This document shows, one piece after another, positions 11,076 to 19,442 of a DNA stretch of 64,000 nt. Within the stretch, counting starts at the first letter, position 1; every line of letters begins with the position of its first letter. The position numbers and the translations under genes were made by a program. The notes under the pieces were generated by a model. The model was not told where the DNA came from, searched no databases, and saw only the letters and a program-made list of their open reading frames with translations. Where the stretch lies: NCBI GenBank assembly GCA_027488375.1, contig JAIYBW010000004.1:682001-746000 (forward strand), read 5' to 3'. This stretch comes from Pseudomonadota bacterium (GTDB lineage: Bacteria > Bdellovibrionota > Bacteriovoracia > Bacteriovoracales > Bacteriovoracaceae).

Positions 11076-11393
11076 AATTTTTCATCGACTAGAAAGTGGA
11101 AACATTCTATTGATCGACTTATTTCTACGCTCAATAAATGGGGTGCCTTCGGAGATCAAACGACTCTCATTGTAACCACTGACCATTCTCGAGGTGAAGG
11201 CTCGGGTTGGACTAGTCATGGTTATGATGATAACGCCCATAAGAACGTTTTTTTATTTGCGTCGGGCAGAGGAATCAAAAAAGTAGGAAAAGAAAAAAGT
11301 AAAACTACACACGGACAAATAAAATCCACGATTGAATACCTCATGGGTCTAAAACCTGAGGGCGAAGTTCTCCCCTTCATCGAAGTTAAGTGA
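11076..11393 (+). pseudogene. 5'-truncated remnant of an alkaline-phosphatase-superfamily metalloenzyme
   Basis: An open frame without any ATG runs 105 codons to a TGA at 11391-11393. It encodes LIVTTDHSRGEGSGWTSHG and then FASGRGIKK and THGQIKSTIEYLMGLKP. The TTDHxRG...W..HG signature and the following 'T..qi..TI..llGl.P' tail belong to the C-terminal metal-binding end of sulfatase/phosphodiesterase-type enzymes of the alkaline-phosphatase superfamily. The catalytic N-terminal half is absent: the frame is preceded by a TGA and then the ParB-like gene. It overlaps the LysR gene end by 8 bp. Most likely a decay product. Confidence 0.75.
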
Positions 11394-12216
11394 CGGATTT
11401 AAGAATATTGAGAGTCATTTTTTCAAATTCTAATTTTCCAAATTCGGGCCGATGAACAAGACATAATTCATCTTCAAAACTTGGTAAGTTTGAAATGGAA
11501 TGAATCTTTAATCCAGAAAGCTCTACCACTCGCTCTGGAAGAATACCCCATCCAACGCCCTCATAAACAAGACGTGCGATGAGATCAAGATGAGATGTTG
11601 AAATCATTCTGGCCGGACTTTTTTTCCATTTTTTAAGAATACTTTGAGTCTGAAAAAGATCAGGGTCACAAATCAAGGTCTCAGTATGTTGGTCTTTCTT
11701 GAGCCCCCAAACTTTAACCACATCTTTTGCAAGAGTTTTAATCACCAAATCTGGGACTCGGACAGGATTGATGACGAGACCCACATCTAGCTCACCCTTT
11801 TGAACTTTGAGTTGGATATTTCGTGAAAGGTCATGAACAAGTTCTATTTGGTAATCAGGTGCTATTTTCTGTAGCTCTCTAAAAAATCTTGGTAAAGAAT
11901 AAGAGGCCACGCTGCTATGACAGCCTAGCCGTATCGACCGCCCTGAAAAAGAACTACCGTTTTCTGAACCTACACTCAAGTTCTCAAGCGACTGAACAAG
12001 ACCTTTCGACTTCTTGATCATTAATTCTCCGCTCGGCGTCAGTTCAATGCCTGTTCTTGAACGATAAAAAAGAGCAGCTTTCATATCAGTCTCAAGCCGC
12101 TTGATCGATTCAGTTAACGCCGGTTGGGAAATACCGAGTTTGGCCGCCCCTTCTGTCAGAGTTCGACATTGAGCAATTGTGATAAAGTTTTTTAAATCAT
12201 TGAGTCTAAAATCCAT
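11386..12216 (-). CDS. LysR-family transcriptional regulator
   Basis: The N-terminal winged HTH is typical of the family: LNDLKNFITIAQCRTLTEGA, AKLGISQPALTESIKRLE, LTPSG. A type 2 periplasmic-binding-like effector domain follows (about 85-276), ending VGWGILPERVVE. I start it at 12216, where AGGTG sits 7 bp before the ATG, rather than at an upstream ATG 42 bp earlier that has no ribosome site. It lies near ahpFC, which suggests a peroxide-related role. However, the effector domain lacks the closely spaced Cys pair of OxyR, so I do not call it OxyR. It is divergent from the small exported gene at 12304. Confidence 0.9.
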   Translation of the reverse strand: MDFRLNDLKNFITIAQCRTLTEGAAKLGISQPALTESIKRLETDMKAALFYRSRTGIELTPSGELMIKKSKGLVQSLENLSVGSENGSSFSGRSIRLGCHSSVASYSLPRFFRELQKIAPDYQIELVHDLSRNIQLKVQKGELDVGLVINPVRVPDLVIKTLAKDVVKVWGLKKDQHTETLICDPDLFQTQSILKKWKKSPARMISTSHLDLIARLVYEGVGWGILPERVVELSGLKIHSISNLPSFEDELCLVHRPEFGKLEFEKMTLNILKSVT

Positions 12217-12267
12217 AAGCAAACACCTATGGAATATATATAACACAACATATTTCACTTATACAAG

Positions 12268-12277
12268 AATCCCCCTT
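12268..12277 (+). promoter_or_regulatory. AATCCCCC element upstream of 12304
   Basis: A short AATCCCCCTT sequence 27-36 bp before the ATG of the small exported protein resembles the AAAT(T)CCC element found upstream of 34635, 35070, 37606, 46295, 51124, 53390 and 58297. Function unknown. Confidence 0.3.
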
Positions 12278-12303
12278 ATCTTAGATTCAACCAAGGGGAA
12301 AAC

Positions 12304-12600
12304 ATGAAAAAAATGATCTTTATTATGTGTTTAGTTAGCTTCACGGCCAGAGCAGAAAGTTTTTTTATCAAAGGAGAGGGTGAGGCCAAACATGAATGTG
12401 AGGACACGGCCCGAAGTGAAGCCATTAAGGCCGCTAAAATGGACGCTTTTCTTCACGCTCACTGGTCTTGCTGGAGTCGCCAAGGTCGAGGGGATCTGCA
12501 AGGGAGAAGTTTTGAAATCGAGGTGATCTCAAGAGATATGGTGAATCATTTTCATGCAGAGGCTACGGCCCTCGGAGAATTTGACTGCACTCCGAAATAA
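12304..12600 (+). CDS. Small exported protein, unknown
   Basis: The 98-residue protein starts with a signal peptide (MKKMIFIMCLVSFTARA). The mature part, about 80 residues, has four Cys (near 32, 56 and 95 plus one in the leader) and a conserved-looking helix, CEDTARSEAIKAAKMDA, followed by His- and Trp-rich sequence. I do not recognise a family. AAGGGG precedes the start. It shares the intergenic region with the LysR gene and is convergent with ahpF, so regulation by that LysR protein is possible but unproven. Confidence 0.65.
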   Translation: MKKMIFIMCLVSFTARAESFFIKGEGEAKHECEDTARSEAIKAAKMDAFLHAHWSCWSRQGRGDLQGRSFEIEVISRDMVNHFHAEATALGEFDCTPK

Positions 12601-12609
12601 TGTGATTCC

Positions 12610-14163
12610 TCAACCTCGAAGCATGAGGTCTTCAAAGGACGCCAGTCCCGCCTTGGCCCCTTCCCCCATCGCAATAATAATTTGCTTGAAGGGAACTGTC
12701 GTCACATCTCCGGCCGCATAAATACCTGGAGTACTGGTTCGGCATTTATCATCAATCTCAATTTCACCAAATTTGTTTTGATGAACAATGCCTTCCAAAA
12801 ATCCACTGTTAGGGACAAGACCAATTTGAACAAAAATCCCATCGACATCGATAGTTTCAAGTTCTCCATCGGATCGTTTTTCAACTTGAAGCCCAGTAAC
12901 TTTGTTTTCATCACCAAGGATCCGAGATGTTTTTGAATTCGTCATCACAGTGATGTTAGGGAGTGACATCAATTTATCCACAAGCACTTTATCCGCCTTA
13001 AGTTCTGGCATAAATTCAAAGACTGTGACATGCTCAACAAGACTCGATAAATCGATGGCCGCTTCAACACCAGAATTTCCTCCACCGATGACCGCCACTT
13101 TTTTTCCTTTAAAGAGGGGCCCATCACAGTGCGGGCAAAAAGCCACACCTCTTCCCAGATACTCTTTCTCTCCGGGAATACCTAATTCACGCCATTTTGC
13201 ACCAGTGGCCACGATAAGAGATTTCGTTTCAAGAATTTCACCAGAGTCTAATTCAAGTCGACATAGATCTTTATGAGGCTTACTCACTCGATTCACTCTA
13301 CGGTGTTCTAGCACTTGGATATTATACTCAGACATATGTTCAGCGAGCTTAGCGGCGAGCTGTGGTCCTTCGGTGTATTTAACGGAGATGAGATTTTCTA
13401 TTCCTCTTGTCTCTTTCACTTGCCCACCCATTTTTTCACCGATAATGGCCGTTCGTAAGCCTTTTCTTGCTGAATAAATAGCGGCCGATGCTCCCGCGGG
13501 CCCGGATCCAACCACAACCACATCAAATTTTTTTATCCCTTGTTTAATTGAGGCTTCATGAGTTCCATAAAAATTTTCTAATTTAATGATGAGATCAAGC
13601 AATGTGCTTTTACCAGATGTGATCAACTCTCCACAGGCCACAACACTAGGCACGCCTTGAATACCAAGTTTTTTTATTTCATCCTGAGCATATTCTCCAT
13701 CGATCACTGTATGCTTAAAATCTTCATGAATAAAACTCATTAAATTTAACGCCTGTACGACATCAGGACAGTTCTCACAGCTTAAAGACATGAAAGTCTT
13801 TATCTCAATTGGACCTTTAATTCGTTTAATCCGTGACTGTAAGAGTGAATCAGGCATCTTGCCTTTTCCACTGGCGTGAAGAATCGCGAGAACCAAAGAG
13901 GAGAACTCATGCCCGCCCGGAATACCAATAAATCTTACTCCCGTTTTCTTTTCCCCGACGCTGAGATAAAATTCTGGAGATGGGGTTTCGGTCTTATCTG
14001 ATTGTGACAATTTAATTCTCGAAGATGTTGCCGAGAGTTCTTGTAGTAATTCCAGGAGCTCAACTTGCTTGGCATGAGTTGTTCTTGAAAAATAAAGTGT
14101 TACATCTTGATCAAGCCCCTGAAAAACGTTCTTGAGTTGAGATTTAATATTTTCATCGAGCAT
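12610..14163 (-). CDS. ahpF: Alkyl hydroperoxide reductase subunit F
   Basis: AhpF passes electrons from NAD(P)H through FAD and two CxxC centres to AhpC. The 517 residues match the family. The N-terminal double thioredoxin fold carries CENCPD (about residues 129-132). A thioredoxin-reductase-like part follows, with the FAD loop VVGSGPAGASAAIYSA, the redox CPHCDG, the NAD loop IGGGNSGVEAA and the terminal GIYAAGDVTTVPFKQI. AGGAG lies 8 bp before the ATG. It follows ahpC by 29 bp on the same strand, forming an ahpCF operon. Confidence 0.96.
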   Translation of the reverse strand: MLDENIKSQLKNVFQGLDQDVTLYFSRTTHAKQVELLELLQELSATSSRIKLSQSDKTETPSPEFYLSVGEKKTGVRFIGIPGGHEFSSLVLAILHASGKGKMPDSLLQSRIKRIKGPIEIKTFMSLSCENCPDVVQALNLMSFIHEDFKHTVIDGEYAQDEIKKLGIQGVPSVVACGELITSGKSTLLDLIIKLENFYGTHEASIKQGIKKFDVVVVGSGPAGASAAIYSARKGLRTAIIGEKMGGQVKETRGIENLISVKYTEGPQLAAKLAEHMSEYNIQVLEHRRVNRVSKPHKDLCRLELDSGEILETKSLIVATGAKWRELGIPGEKEYLGRGVAFCPHCDGPLFKGKKVAVIGGGNSGVEAAIDLSSLVEHVTVFEFMPELKADKVLVDKLMSLPNITVMTNSKTSRILGDENKVTGLQVEKRSDGELETIDVDGIFVQIGLVPNSGFLEGIVHQNKFGEIEIDDKCRTSTPGIYAAGDVTTVPFKQIIIAMGEGAKAGLASFEDLMLRG

Positions 14164-14192
14164 AAATAAACTCCTCTTCGGGACAAATTTTT

Positions 14193-14759
14193 TTAAATTT
14201 TTCCTACAAGATCAAGACCAGGTTTAAGTGTTTGCGCCCCTGGTTTCCATTTGGCAGGACAAACTTCCGCAGGATTTGTTCGAATAAATTGAGCGGCCTG
14301 AACTTTTCTCAAAAGTTCATCTGCATTTCGCCCTATTCCGTTGTCCTGAATTTCGGCCAATTTAATCAAGCCATCAGGGTCTATGAGAAATGTCCCTCGA
14401 TAAGCAAGGCCCTCTTCCTCAATGTACACACCATAAGCCTTGGCCAGTGCACCTGTTGGGTCGGCCAGCATCGGGTAATTGATTTTTTTAATGGAATCAG
14501 AGTGGTCATGCCACGCTTTATGAGTAAAGTGAGTATCCGTACTAACAGAGTACACTTCTACACCCATACTTTTAAGCTCTGGATACTTTTCGGCCAGATC
14601 GACTAATTCAGTTGGACATACAAAAGTAAAATCGGCGGGATAGAAAAAGAGGATCGCCCACTTTCCTGCAAGGTCATTTTGGGTCACCGTCTTAAAGCTG
14701 TCATTGTGATAGGCCTGAGCCTTAAAGTCCTTTAATTTCGTATTAATCAGCGTGCTCAT
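14193..14759 (-). CDS. ahpC: Alkyl hydroperoxide reductase subunit C (2-Cys peroxiredoxin)
   Basis: The 188-residue peroxiredoxin has the peroxidatic Cys in FTFVCPTELVDL (about residue 49), the catalytic Arg region and the resolving Cys in NPAEVCPAKW (about 168). It reduces H2O2 and organic peroxides, recycled by the adjacent AhpF. The ribosome site is near-perfect (AGGAGG, 6-bp spacing), fitting high expression. It is the first gene of the operon; its promoter must lie in 14760-14950. Confidence 0.97.
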   Translation of the reverse strand: MSTLINTKLKDFKAQAYHNDSFKTVTQNDLAGKWAILFFYPADFTFVCPTELVDLAEKYPELKSMGVEVYSVSTDTHFTHKAWHDHSDSIKKINYPMLADPTGALAKAYGVYIEEEGLAYRGTFLIDPDGLIKLAEIQDNGIGRNADELLRKVQAAQFIRTNPAEVCPAKWKPGAQTLKPGLDLVGKI

Positions 14760-14816
14760 GAATTCCTCCTCATATTGGTTATGGACACAGAGTGATCATC
14801 GTCCCAAATGAAATTT

Positions 14817-14860
14817 AGCGCCAATCTTCATTTTCTATGACCCCATAGATAAAATCGATG
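14817..14860. promoter_or_regulatory. Possible operator upstream of ahpC
   Basis: The ahpC leader holds an interrupted palindrome, TCTATG-acc-CCATAGA (around 14833-14849), about 75-90 bp before the ahpC start. CTAT/ATAG half-sites are used by OxyR-type LysR regulators, but spacing and number differ from the OxyR consensus. This is a weak candidate. Confidence 0.25.
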
Positions 14861-14971
14861 ACCCGTTGGTAACACATGGAATTTTTAGCAAATATTGCCT
14901 TTTAGCGGTGAGCAATGAGATGATGGAAAAGCTTCTTTACTATAATTAAAATGCTGAACTTAAGGATGAGT

Positions 14972-15808
14972 ATGCGCTTTAAAATTTTTGGATTGTTAAT
15001 TCTAGTTTTAAGTTTTTCTTCAATAGCTAAAAGCCAAAAAGAAATCTATGAATCAAATTTTGAATCACTCAACCAAGAGATTCAGCATGAACTCCTGTAT
15101 GGGGATCTCTCTCAAAAGAAATTTCCGCTTTATAAAAAAATAAAAAGCCTCGCCACTGAAGCTGAAAAGATTCATGGAAAAAAGTTTGCAGGTCTTTTAG
15201 CTAAAAACTTCAAACATACAATCAAGGCCCTCTCTCGCTTAGATAAGAGTCATAAAGAAATTTTAGATCTCCGCTTTGAAAATGGACTGACTGGAAGAGA
15301 AGTTATTGTTAAGGCCATGGATCCAAAATCATTTCAACAACTCCAGGCCCTTTATGAAGAAAATAATAAAGACCTCACCAAAACAATCTCTACAGCTCAA
15401 GAGTTAAGTGATTTTGATTTTCTCAATTTAAAACCTGAAAGAAACTATGTCCTAGAAGAGCAAGCTTTTAATTTTTTCGCTTCAACATGCCAGCCTAAAT
15501 TTGGTAGAGAGGATTTTTTTCTTGCCCTATTCGGTTTTGAGAGATGTGAATCTGGAACTTATGAATTAGATCGATACACAGTTGGCCTAGGTTATATCAA
15601 TTCTGTCACAGGTCAGTCTTATATGACGGGACTTAAGATTGGTAAAAAATCATTCTTTGGCGTTGGAGCGAGAGTGAAGATTGGAGTCTCTTACGCTGGG
15701 GGACTTGGAGTTTTTATCGGCAATGGACTGATTATCACAGTTGATCTGGATAAGAAAACTTACGGCCTTTATGCTGGTGCCACCTTCGCCCAAATGAAAG
15801 TGAAATAA
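14972..15808 (+). CDS. Exported protein, unknown
   Basis: I start this at 14972, where AAGGA lies 5 bp upstream and the product begins with a clean signal peptide (MRFKIFGLLILVLSFSSIAKS). An ATG 21 bp earlier lacks a ribosome site. The mature protein (about 258 residues) has a charged helical first half and a C-terminal part rich in Gly, Tyr and Val (GLGYINSVTGQSYMTGL, VKIGVSYAGGLGVFIGNG), probably beta-structured. Cys are few and no known motif is visible. It is convergent with the response-regulator gene, directly abutting at 15808/15809. Confidence 0.75.
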   Translation: MRFKIFGLLILVLSFSSIAKSQKEIYESNFESLNQEIQHELLYGDLSQKKFPLYKKIKSLATEAEKIHGKKFAGLLAKNFKHTIKALSRLDKSHKEILDLRFENGLTGREVIVKAMDPKSFQQLQALYEENNKDLTKTISTAQELSDFDFLNLKPERNYVLEEQAFNFFASTCQPKFGREDFFLALFGFERCESGTYELDRYTVGLGYINSVTGQSYMTGLKIGKKSFFGVGARVKIGVSYAGGLGVFIGNGLIITVDLDKKTYGLYAGATFAQMKVK

Positions 15809-16144
15809 TTATTTCTGAAACGACTTAATAATTTCTCGGATCAGAAGAGTATCTAAAGGTTTAGATAAAATTCCTTCAAAGGGGTAATCTGGGCGCAGAT
15901 TATTTTCTCCAGATATAAGATACTTTTTAATCTCAACACTTGTTTTCTGAGCAAGCTCTACCCCACTTAGCCCTGGCATTCTGTAATCCATAAAAAGAAC
16001 ATCGGGGGGATCTAGATTAATCTCCTCAAAAGCTTTGAGAGAATCGGGAAAAGATTTAATAAGAACATCATCATCAGAGAATAAATCTTCAAATAGCTCG
16101 CATAATTCAGGTTCATCATCGACGTAATAAATCTTAAGTGCCAA
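15809..16144 (-). CDS. Stand-alone CheY-like receiver protein
   Basis: The 111-residue single receiver domain has the acidic pair Asp9-Asp10, phospho-acceptor Asp53 (LFMDYRMPG), a switch Ser/Thr near SGE and the conserved Lys in LSKPLD. The start is TTG, supported by GGGAG 7 bp upstream inside the kinase gene, which it overlaps by 11 bp. It is the last gene of the FIST / kinase / receiver operon and is presumably phosphorylated by the preceding kinase. With no output domain, it acts by protein contact. Confidence 0.88.
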   Translation of the reverse strand: MALKIYYVDDEPELCELFEDLFSDDDVLIKSFPDSLKAFEEINLDPPDVLFMDYRMPGLSGVELAQKTSVEIKKYLISGENNLRPDYPFEGILSKPLDTLLIREIIKSFQK

Positions 16145-17480
16145 GATTGGCTCCCATTTTTTTAAATTTTATTTCAAAACAAGTTGTAGGAAAGCTTCTA
16201 TTGAGGCTTATCACTGCTTGATGCTCGTCCAAAATACCTTTTGTGATAGATAGTCCGAGGCCCGTTCCCTCGCCTACTTTTTTGGTTGTAAAAAAGGGAT
16301 CAAAAATTTTTTCTTCCATTTCATGGGATATCGTTTTCCCAGAGTCAATAACTCTTAGAATAACACTCTCCTCATCCTCAAAAGCCGAGACCTTAACCCA
16401 CTTTTCATTATTGTGTTTGACCGCATCAATCGCATTATTGATCAAATTAATAAGGACTTGTTCAATACTTAAGTCGTCACAAACTAACATTAACTTTTCA
16501 GGAGATTCTCGAGTCACTGGAGTCGCAGCACGAGAGGATTTTATTTCTGTTAATACAATAACTTCATCAATAATCGAACTCAAATTTGTTGGTTTCAGCT
16601 GAATTGAGCCACCAGATCTTGAAAACTTTTTAAGACCAGTTAAAATTTTTGAAATTCGCAGACAAGACTTTAAAATGGAATCAACTTTTGCATTAAATTT
16701 TTCAGGATTATCTTTGAACTTAGTTAAAAGCTCTGCGGCCCCAGAAATAATCGCCAGTGGATTATTCACTTCATGGGCAATTCCAGCTGACATTTCTCCC
16801 AAAGAAGCCAGTTTTGATTGATGAAAAAGTTTGTTCTTTTGAAGTTCAATCTCTTTTTGGGCCCGCACTTCTTCAGTAAAATCAGAGTGGGTTCCCATAA
16901 AACGTAAAGGCTTACCGGCCTCATCAAATTTGATGATTTTTCCTTTGGCATGAATGTGAACCCAATGCCCAAGCCGATGCTTCATTTGAAATTTAACGTC
17001 GAACTTACTGGCCTTCCCAGAAATATAATCACCGGCCAAACTCATCACTCGATCAATATCATCTGGGAGGACTAAATCTTGGAAAGTTTTTAATTCATGG
17101 ACCAACTCATTTGGTTCGTACCCCAAAATCTCACACCAGCGCCTATCATAGATCACCTGATTTGTCTTAAGATTCCAATCCCAGACACCTAAATCCGAAG
17201 CCTGTAGAACTAAAGACAAATTAGCATTGAGTTCTTTGAGCACATCGGCATTAAGTTTTGCCCTTTCTTCTTGCATCAATTCCATTTCTTTTAAACTTAC
17301 AGCAAGAACATTATCAGAACTCTGTCTGGCCTCATCATATTCACAATAGGTTTTTTCAATTTTTAATAAAAAGTTTTTCCAAGTCTCAAGATCAGATGGA
17401 AGAGAATCATCTGAGAGACCAGACTTTTTTAATTGCCTTAAAAGGAGAGGGCCAATTTTCTCTACTGTCATTTTTGACAA
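16134..17480 (-). CDS. Soluble PAS-domain histidine kinase
   Basis: The 448-residue protein has no membrane helix. A coiled region (55-90) leads into a PAS domain (about 92-205: [15 protein letters not shown] ... [10 protein letters not shown]). Next come the HisKA dimerisation helix with phospho-acceptor His236 ([17 protein letters not shown]) and a HATPase_c domain with N-box ([10 protein letters not shown]) and G-box ([13 protein letters not shown]). The start is probably TTG at 17480, one base after the FIST stop and just behind AAGGG; ATG at 17471 is the alternative. Coupling to the FIST gene suggests that FIST supplies the sensory input. Confidence 0.92.
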   Translation of the reverse strand: MSKMTVEKIGPLLLRQLKKSGLSDDSLPSDLETWKNFLLKIEKTYCEYDEARQSSDNVLAVSLKEMELMQEERAKLNADVLKELNANLSLVLQASDLGVWDWNLKTNQVIYDRRWCEILGYEPNELVHELKTFQDLVLPDDIDRVMSLAGDYISGKASKFDVKFQMKHRLGHWVHIHAKGKIIKFDEAGKPLRFMGTHSDFTEEVRAQKEIELQKNKLFHQSKLASLGEMSAGIAHEVNNPLAIISGAAELLTKFKDNPEKFNAKVDSILKSCLRISKILTGLKKFSRSGGSIQLKPTNLSSIIDEVIVLTEIKSSRAATPVTRESPEKLMLVCDDLSIEQVLINLINNAIDAVKHNNEKWVKVSAFEDEESVILRVIDSGKTISHEMEEKIFDPFFTTKKVGEGTGLGLSITKGILDEHQAVISLNRSFPTTCFEIKFKKMGANLGT

Positions 17481-17481
17481 C

Positions 17482-18621
17482 TTACCCTTTTTCCTGAATG
17501 AGCGTCACCGTCATTGTTTGATTATGAAGATCACAGACACCAGTCTTACCGGGGGCAATTTCTCCATAAGAATAAAAACCTGTCTGAATCGTATCTGCCG
17601 GAAGTTGATCCAATACAGTTTCAACTTCATTTTCAGTTTTTTCACCTAATACCAAGCGCCGCCCAACACAAGAAACAATTAAACTGATCGTTGGTCCCAG
17701 GGATTGAGTTTTAAGTTTACTTACGATGGACACATTCTTGGCAGCTTCAATTAAATTTTCATGTCCTGCTCGCATGAGTTGGATGGATGTCCCTTCAGGA
17801 ACATCACCAGCAAAGGTCATGGACTGCTTCTCTTCATCGACGGCCAAAATCGTGCGAACTGCATTTCGATTTTCTTGATGATTGCCGGATTTTAGAAAAA
17901 TGGGAAAAAGCAGAGCAGAAGCAGGTAATTTTTTTGCCTGTTCACCTAAAAACTGCTTATACAGTTCCAGGGCCGGTTTACCATCAAGTTCATATAAAAC
18001 ATTGGCCTCAGATTTAGTAATTTTTCTTTCAACTCCGAATGGGATCCAGCCACCATCAGCACTGGCCGCAATCTCAATATGATCTCCATAAAAGCCAACG
18101 GCCGTCACAGCATTTTCAGTTGGTACACCATCTACTAAAACAAATGTATTTTTAAATTGAGATCCATCCCCGGCCAGTCCACCGGAGAGATGAATATCAT
18201 GGCCTAAAACATCTTTAATGCCTTTAATGAGTGACGTTCCATTAACGGCGAGACCATCAGACAGTAAATAAAGACCTCTAAGATCTTGACGGGGAAAGAC
18301 GGCGGCAAGTTCTTTGCCAACGTCTTCTGAATTCTTCCCCTTAATATTTTTAATTGAAGAAAAATGCAGCTGAGTTTTATCAAACTTAATAATAGTCAAA
18401 ATAATCTCATCATCGGTGATTTCATTTTTTTTCACCTCTCCGGCGCCGGAGCAACCAAGAAGCTTAGATTTAGGGAAAGATGATTTCAACTGTTGCCAAA
18501 TTTCATGAGATGAAAACTTTGAGGCAAAATAAATAATTAACAAGGTCGACTCGGAATCTAATTGCGCTGGGAGAACTGAAGACCACTGGTCATTTTTATA
18601 ACTGACTTGAAAACTTTGCAT
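17482..18621 (-). CDS. FIST-domain sensory protein
   Basis: The 379-residue protein has FIST N (LLGCSGAGEV, DDEIILTIIKF, GLYLLSDGLAVNGT, LSGGLAGDGSQF, TENAVTAVGFYGDHIE) and FIST C (KPALELYKQFLG ... GEIAPGKTGVCDLHNQTMTVTL) domains. FIST proteins are thought to bind small ligands, possibly amino acids, and to feed signalling proteins. There is no signal peptide or membrane segment. AAGGAA precedes the ATG. It is first in an operon with a kinase and a receiver, so sensor, kinase and output are split over three polypeptides. Confidence 0.92.
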   Translation of the reverse strand: MQSFQVSYKNDQWSSVLPAQLDSESTLLIIYFASKFSSHEIWQQLKSSFPKSKLLGCSGAGEVKKNEITDDEIILTIIKFDKTQLHFSSIKNIKGKNSEDVGKELAAVFPRQDLRGLYLLSDGLAVNGTSLIKGIKDVLGHDIHLSGGLAGDGSQFKNTFVLVDGVPTENAVTAVGFYGDHIEIAASADGGWIPFGVERKITKSEANVLYELDGKPALELYKQFLGEQAKKLPASALLFPIFLKSGNHQENRNAVRTILAVDEEKQSMTFAGDVPEGTSIQLMRAGHENLIEAAKNVSIVSKLKTQSLGPTISLIVSCVGRRLVLGEKTENEVETVLDQLPADTIQTGFYSYGEIAPGKTGVCDLHNQTMTVTLIQEKG

Positions 18622-18696
18622 TTTAATTCCTTAGGCATTAACAATGGCTCTTCGGAATACATACTAGAAATATAAGATCAAAAGAAGAGACTTTAA

Positions 18697-19401
18697 TCAG
18701 GTTTTGATGATTTTCAAAACAAATGGTTGAGCAGCAAGCTCACTTAAAAAGCGCTGGTGAGGTCGATGATCCGGACAAAGTTTAATTTTTAAGACTTGGA
18801 CTTCATGAGACGAGAGGTCTCTCAAAGTCTCCATTTTATGGCCCCAATCATGGGTAATTTCATTAAGTAAGAGCGGCCCTTTCCCATCAATTTGATTCAC
18901 ATGAATATGAAACTCGCTCCACTCAAAAATGCTAAGATGCTTCTGCTCAAGTAAAGATTGAAAACTTAAAAGAACATAAATCATAAGAGTAACGCTGAGA
19001 CCAAAGGTAAAAAATCCAAGACCAAAAACTAAGCCTACGGCCGCTGTAGACCAGATCCCAGCAGCTGTAGTGAGACCTGTGACAATCCGTCCTGATCTAA
19101 AAACAGCACCGGCCCCTAAGAAACCAACTCCACTGACAATTTGAGCGGGGATTCTGGCGCCGTCAACGAGCCCACCATCTGTACCCATCATTAATCGGCT
19201 TGTAAGAGTGAAAATACAAGATCCTAAAGCCACCATGGCAAACGTTCTAAGACCTGCAGCCTTTTGAGCTTTTTCCCTCTCTTTACCAACAACAATTCCA
19301 GCAAAGATCGCTCCTAAACAACAAAGAAAATTGGAGTAGATAGGTGGCATGAGTTCAAAAAGATTTAAAAGAAAAATTTTATTTAAAATTTCTGTTTGCA
19401 T
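18697..19401 (-). CDS. MgtC/SapB-family membrane protein
   Basis: The 234-residue protein has the family's N-terminal five-helix core: FAGIVVGKEREKAQKAAGLRTFAMVALGSCIFTL, ARIPAQIVSGVGFLGAGAVFR, VTGLTTAAGIWSTAAVGLVFGLGF. A C-terminal cytoplasmic domain of about 80 residues resembles an ACT-like fold. MgtC relatives affect Mg2+ homeostasis and survival at low Mg2+. No strong ribosome site or Mg2+ riboswitch is visible in the short leader (19402-19442). Confidence 0.92.
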   Translation of the reverse strand: MQTEILNKIFLLNLFELMPPIYSNFLCCLGAIFAGIVVGKEREKAQKAAGLRTFAMVALGSCIFTLTSRLMMGTDGGLVDGARIPAQIVSGVGFLGAGAVFRSGRIVTGLTTAAGIWSTAAVGLVFGLGFFTFGLSVTLMIYVLLSFQSLLEQKHLSIFEWSEFHIHVNQIDGKGPLLLNEITHDWGHKMETLRDLSSHEVQVLKIKLCPDHRPHQRFLSELAAQPFVLKIIKT

Positions 19402-19442
19402 AGAAATTAATGGCTGCTTGATGTTTTATTCATGTACCAATT

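Noticed and set aside
11386..12216. LysR regulator as OxyR for ahpCF
   Set aside because: The effector domain has no Cys pair with OxyR-like spacing and the gene is not divergent from ahpC; only the neighbourhood hints at peroxide control.
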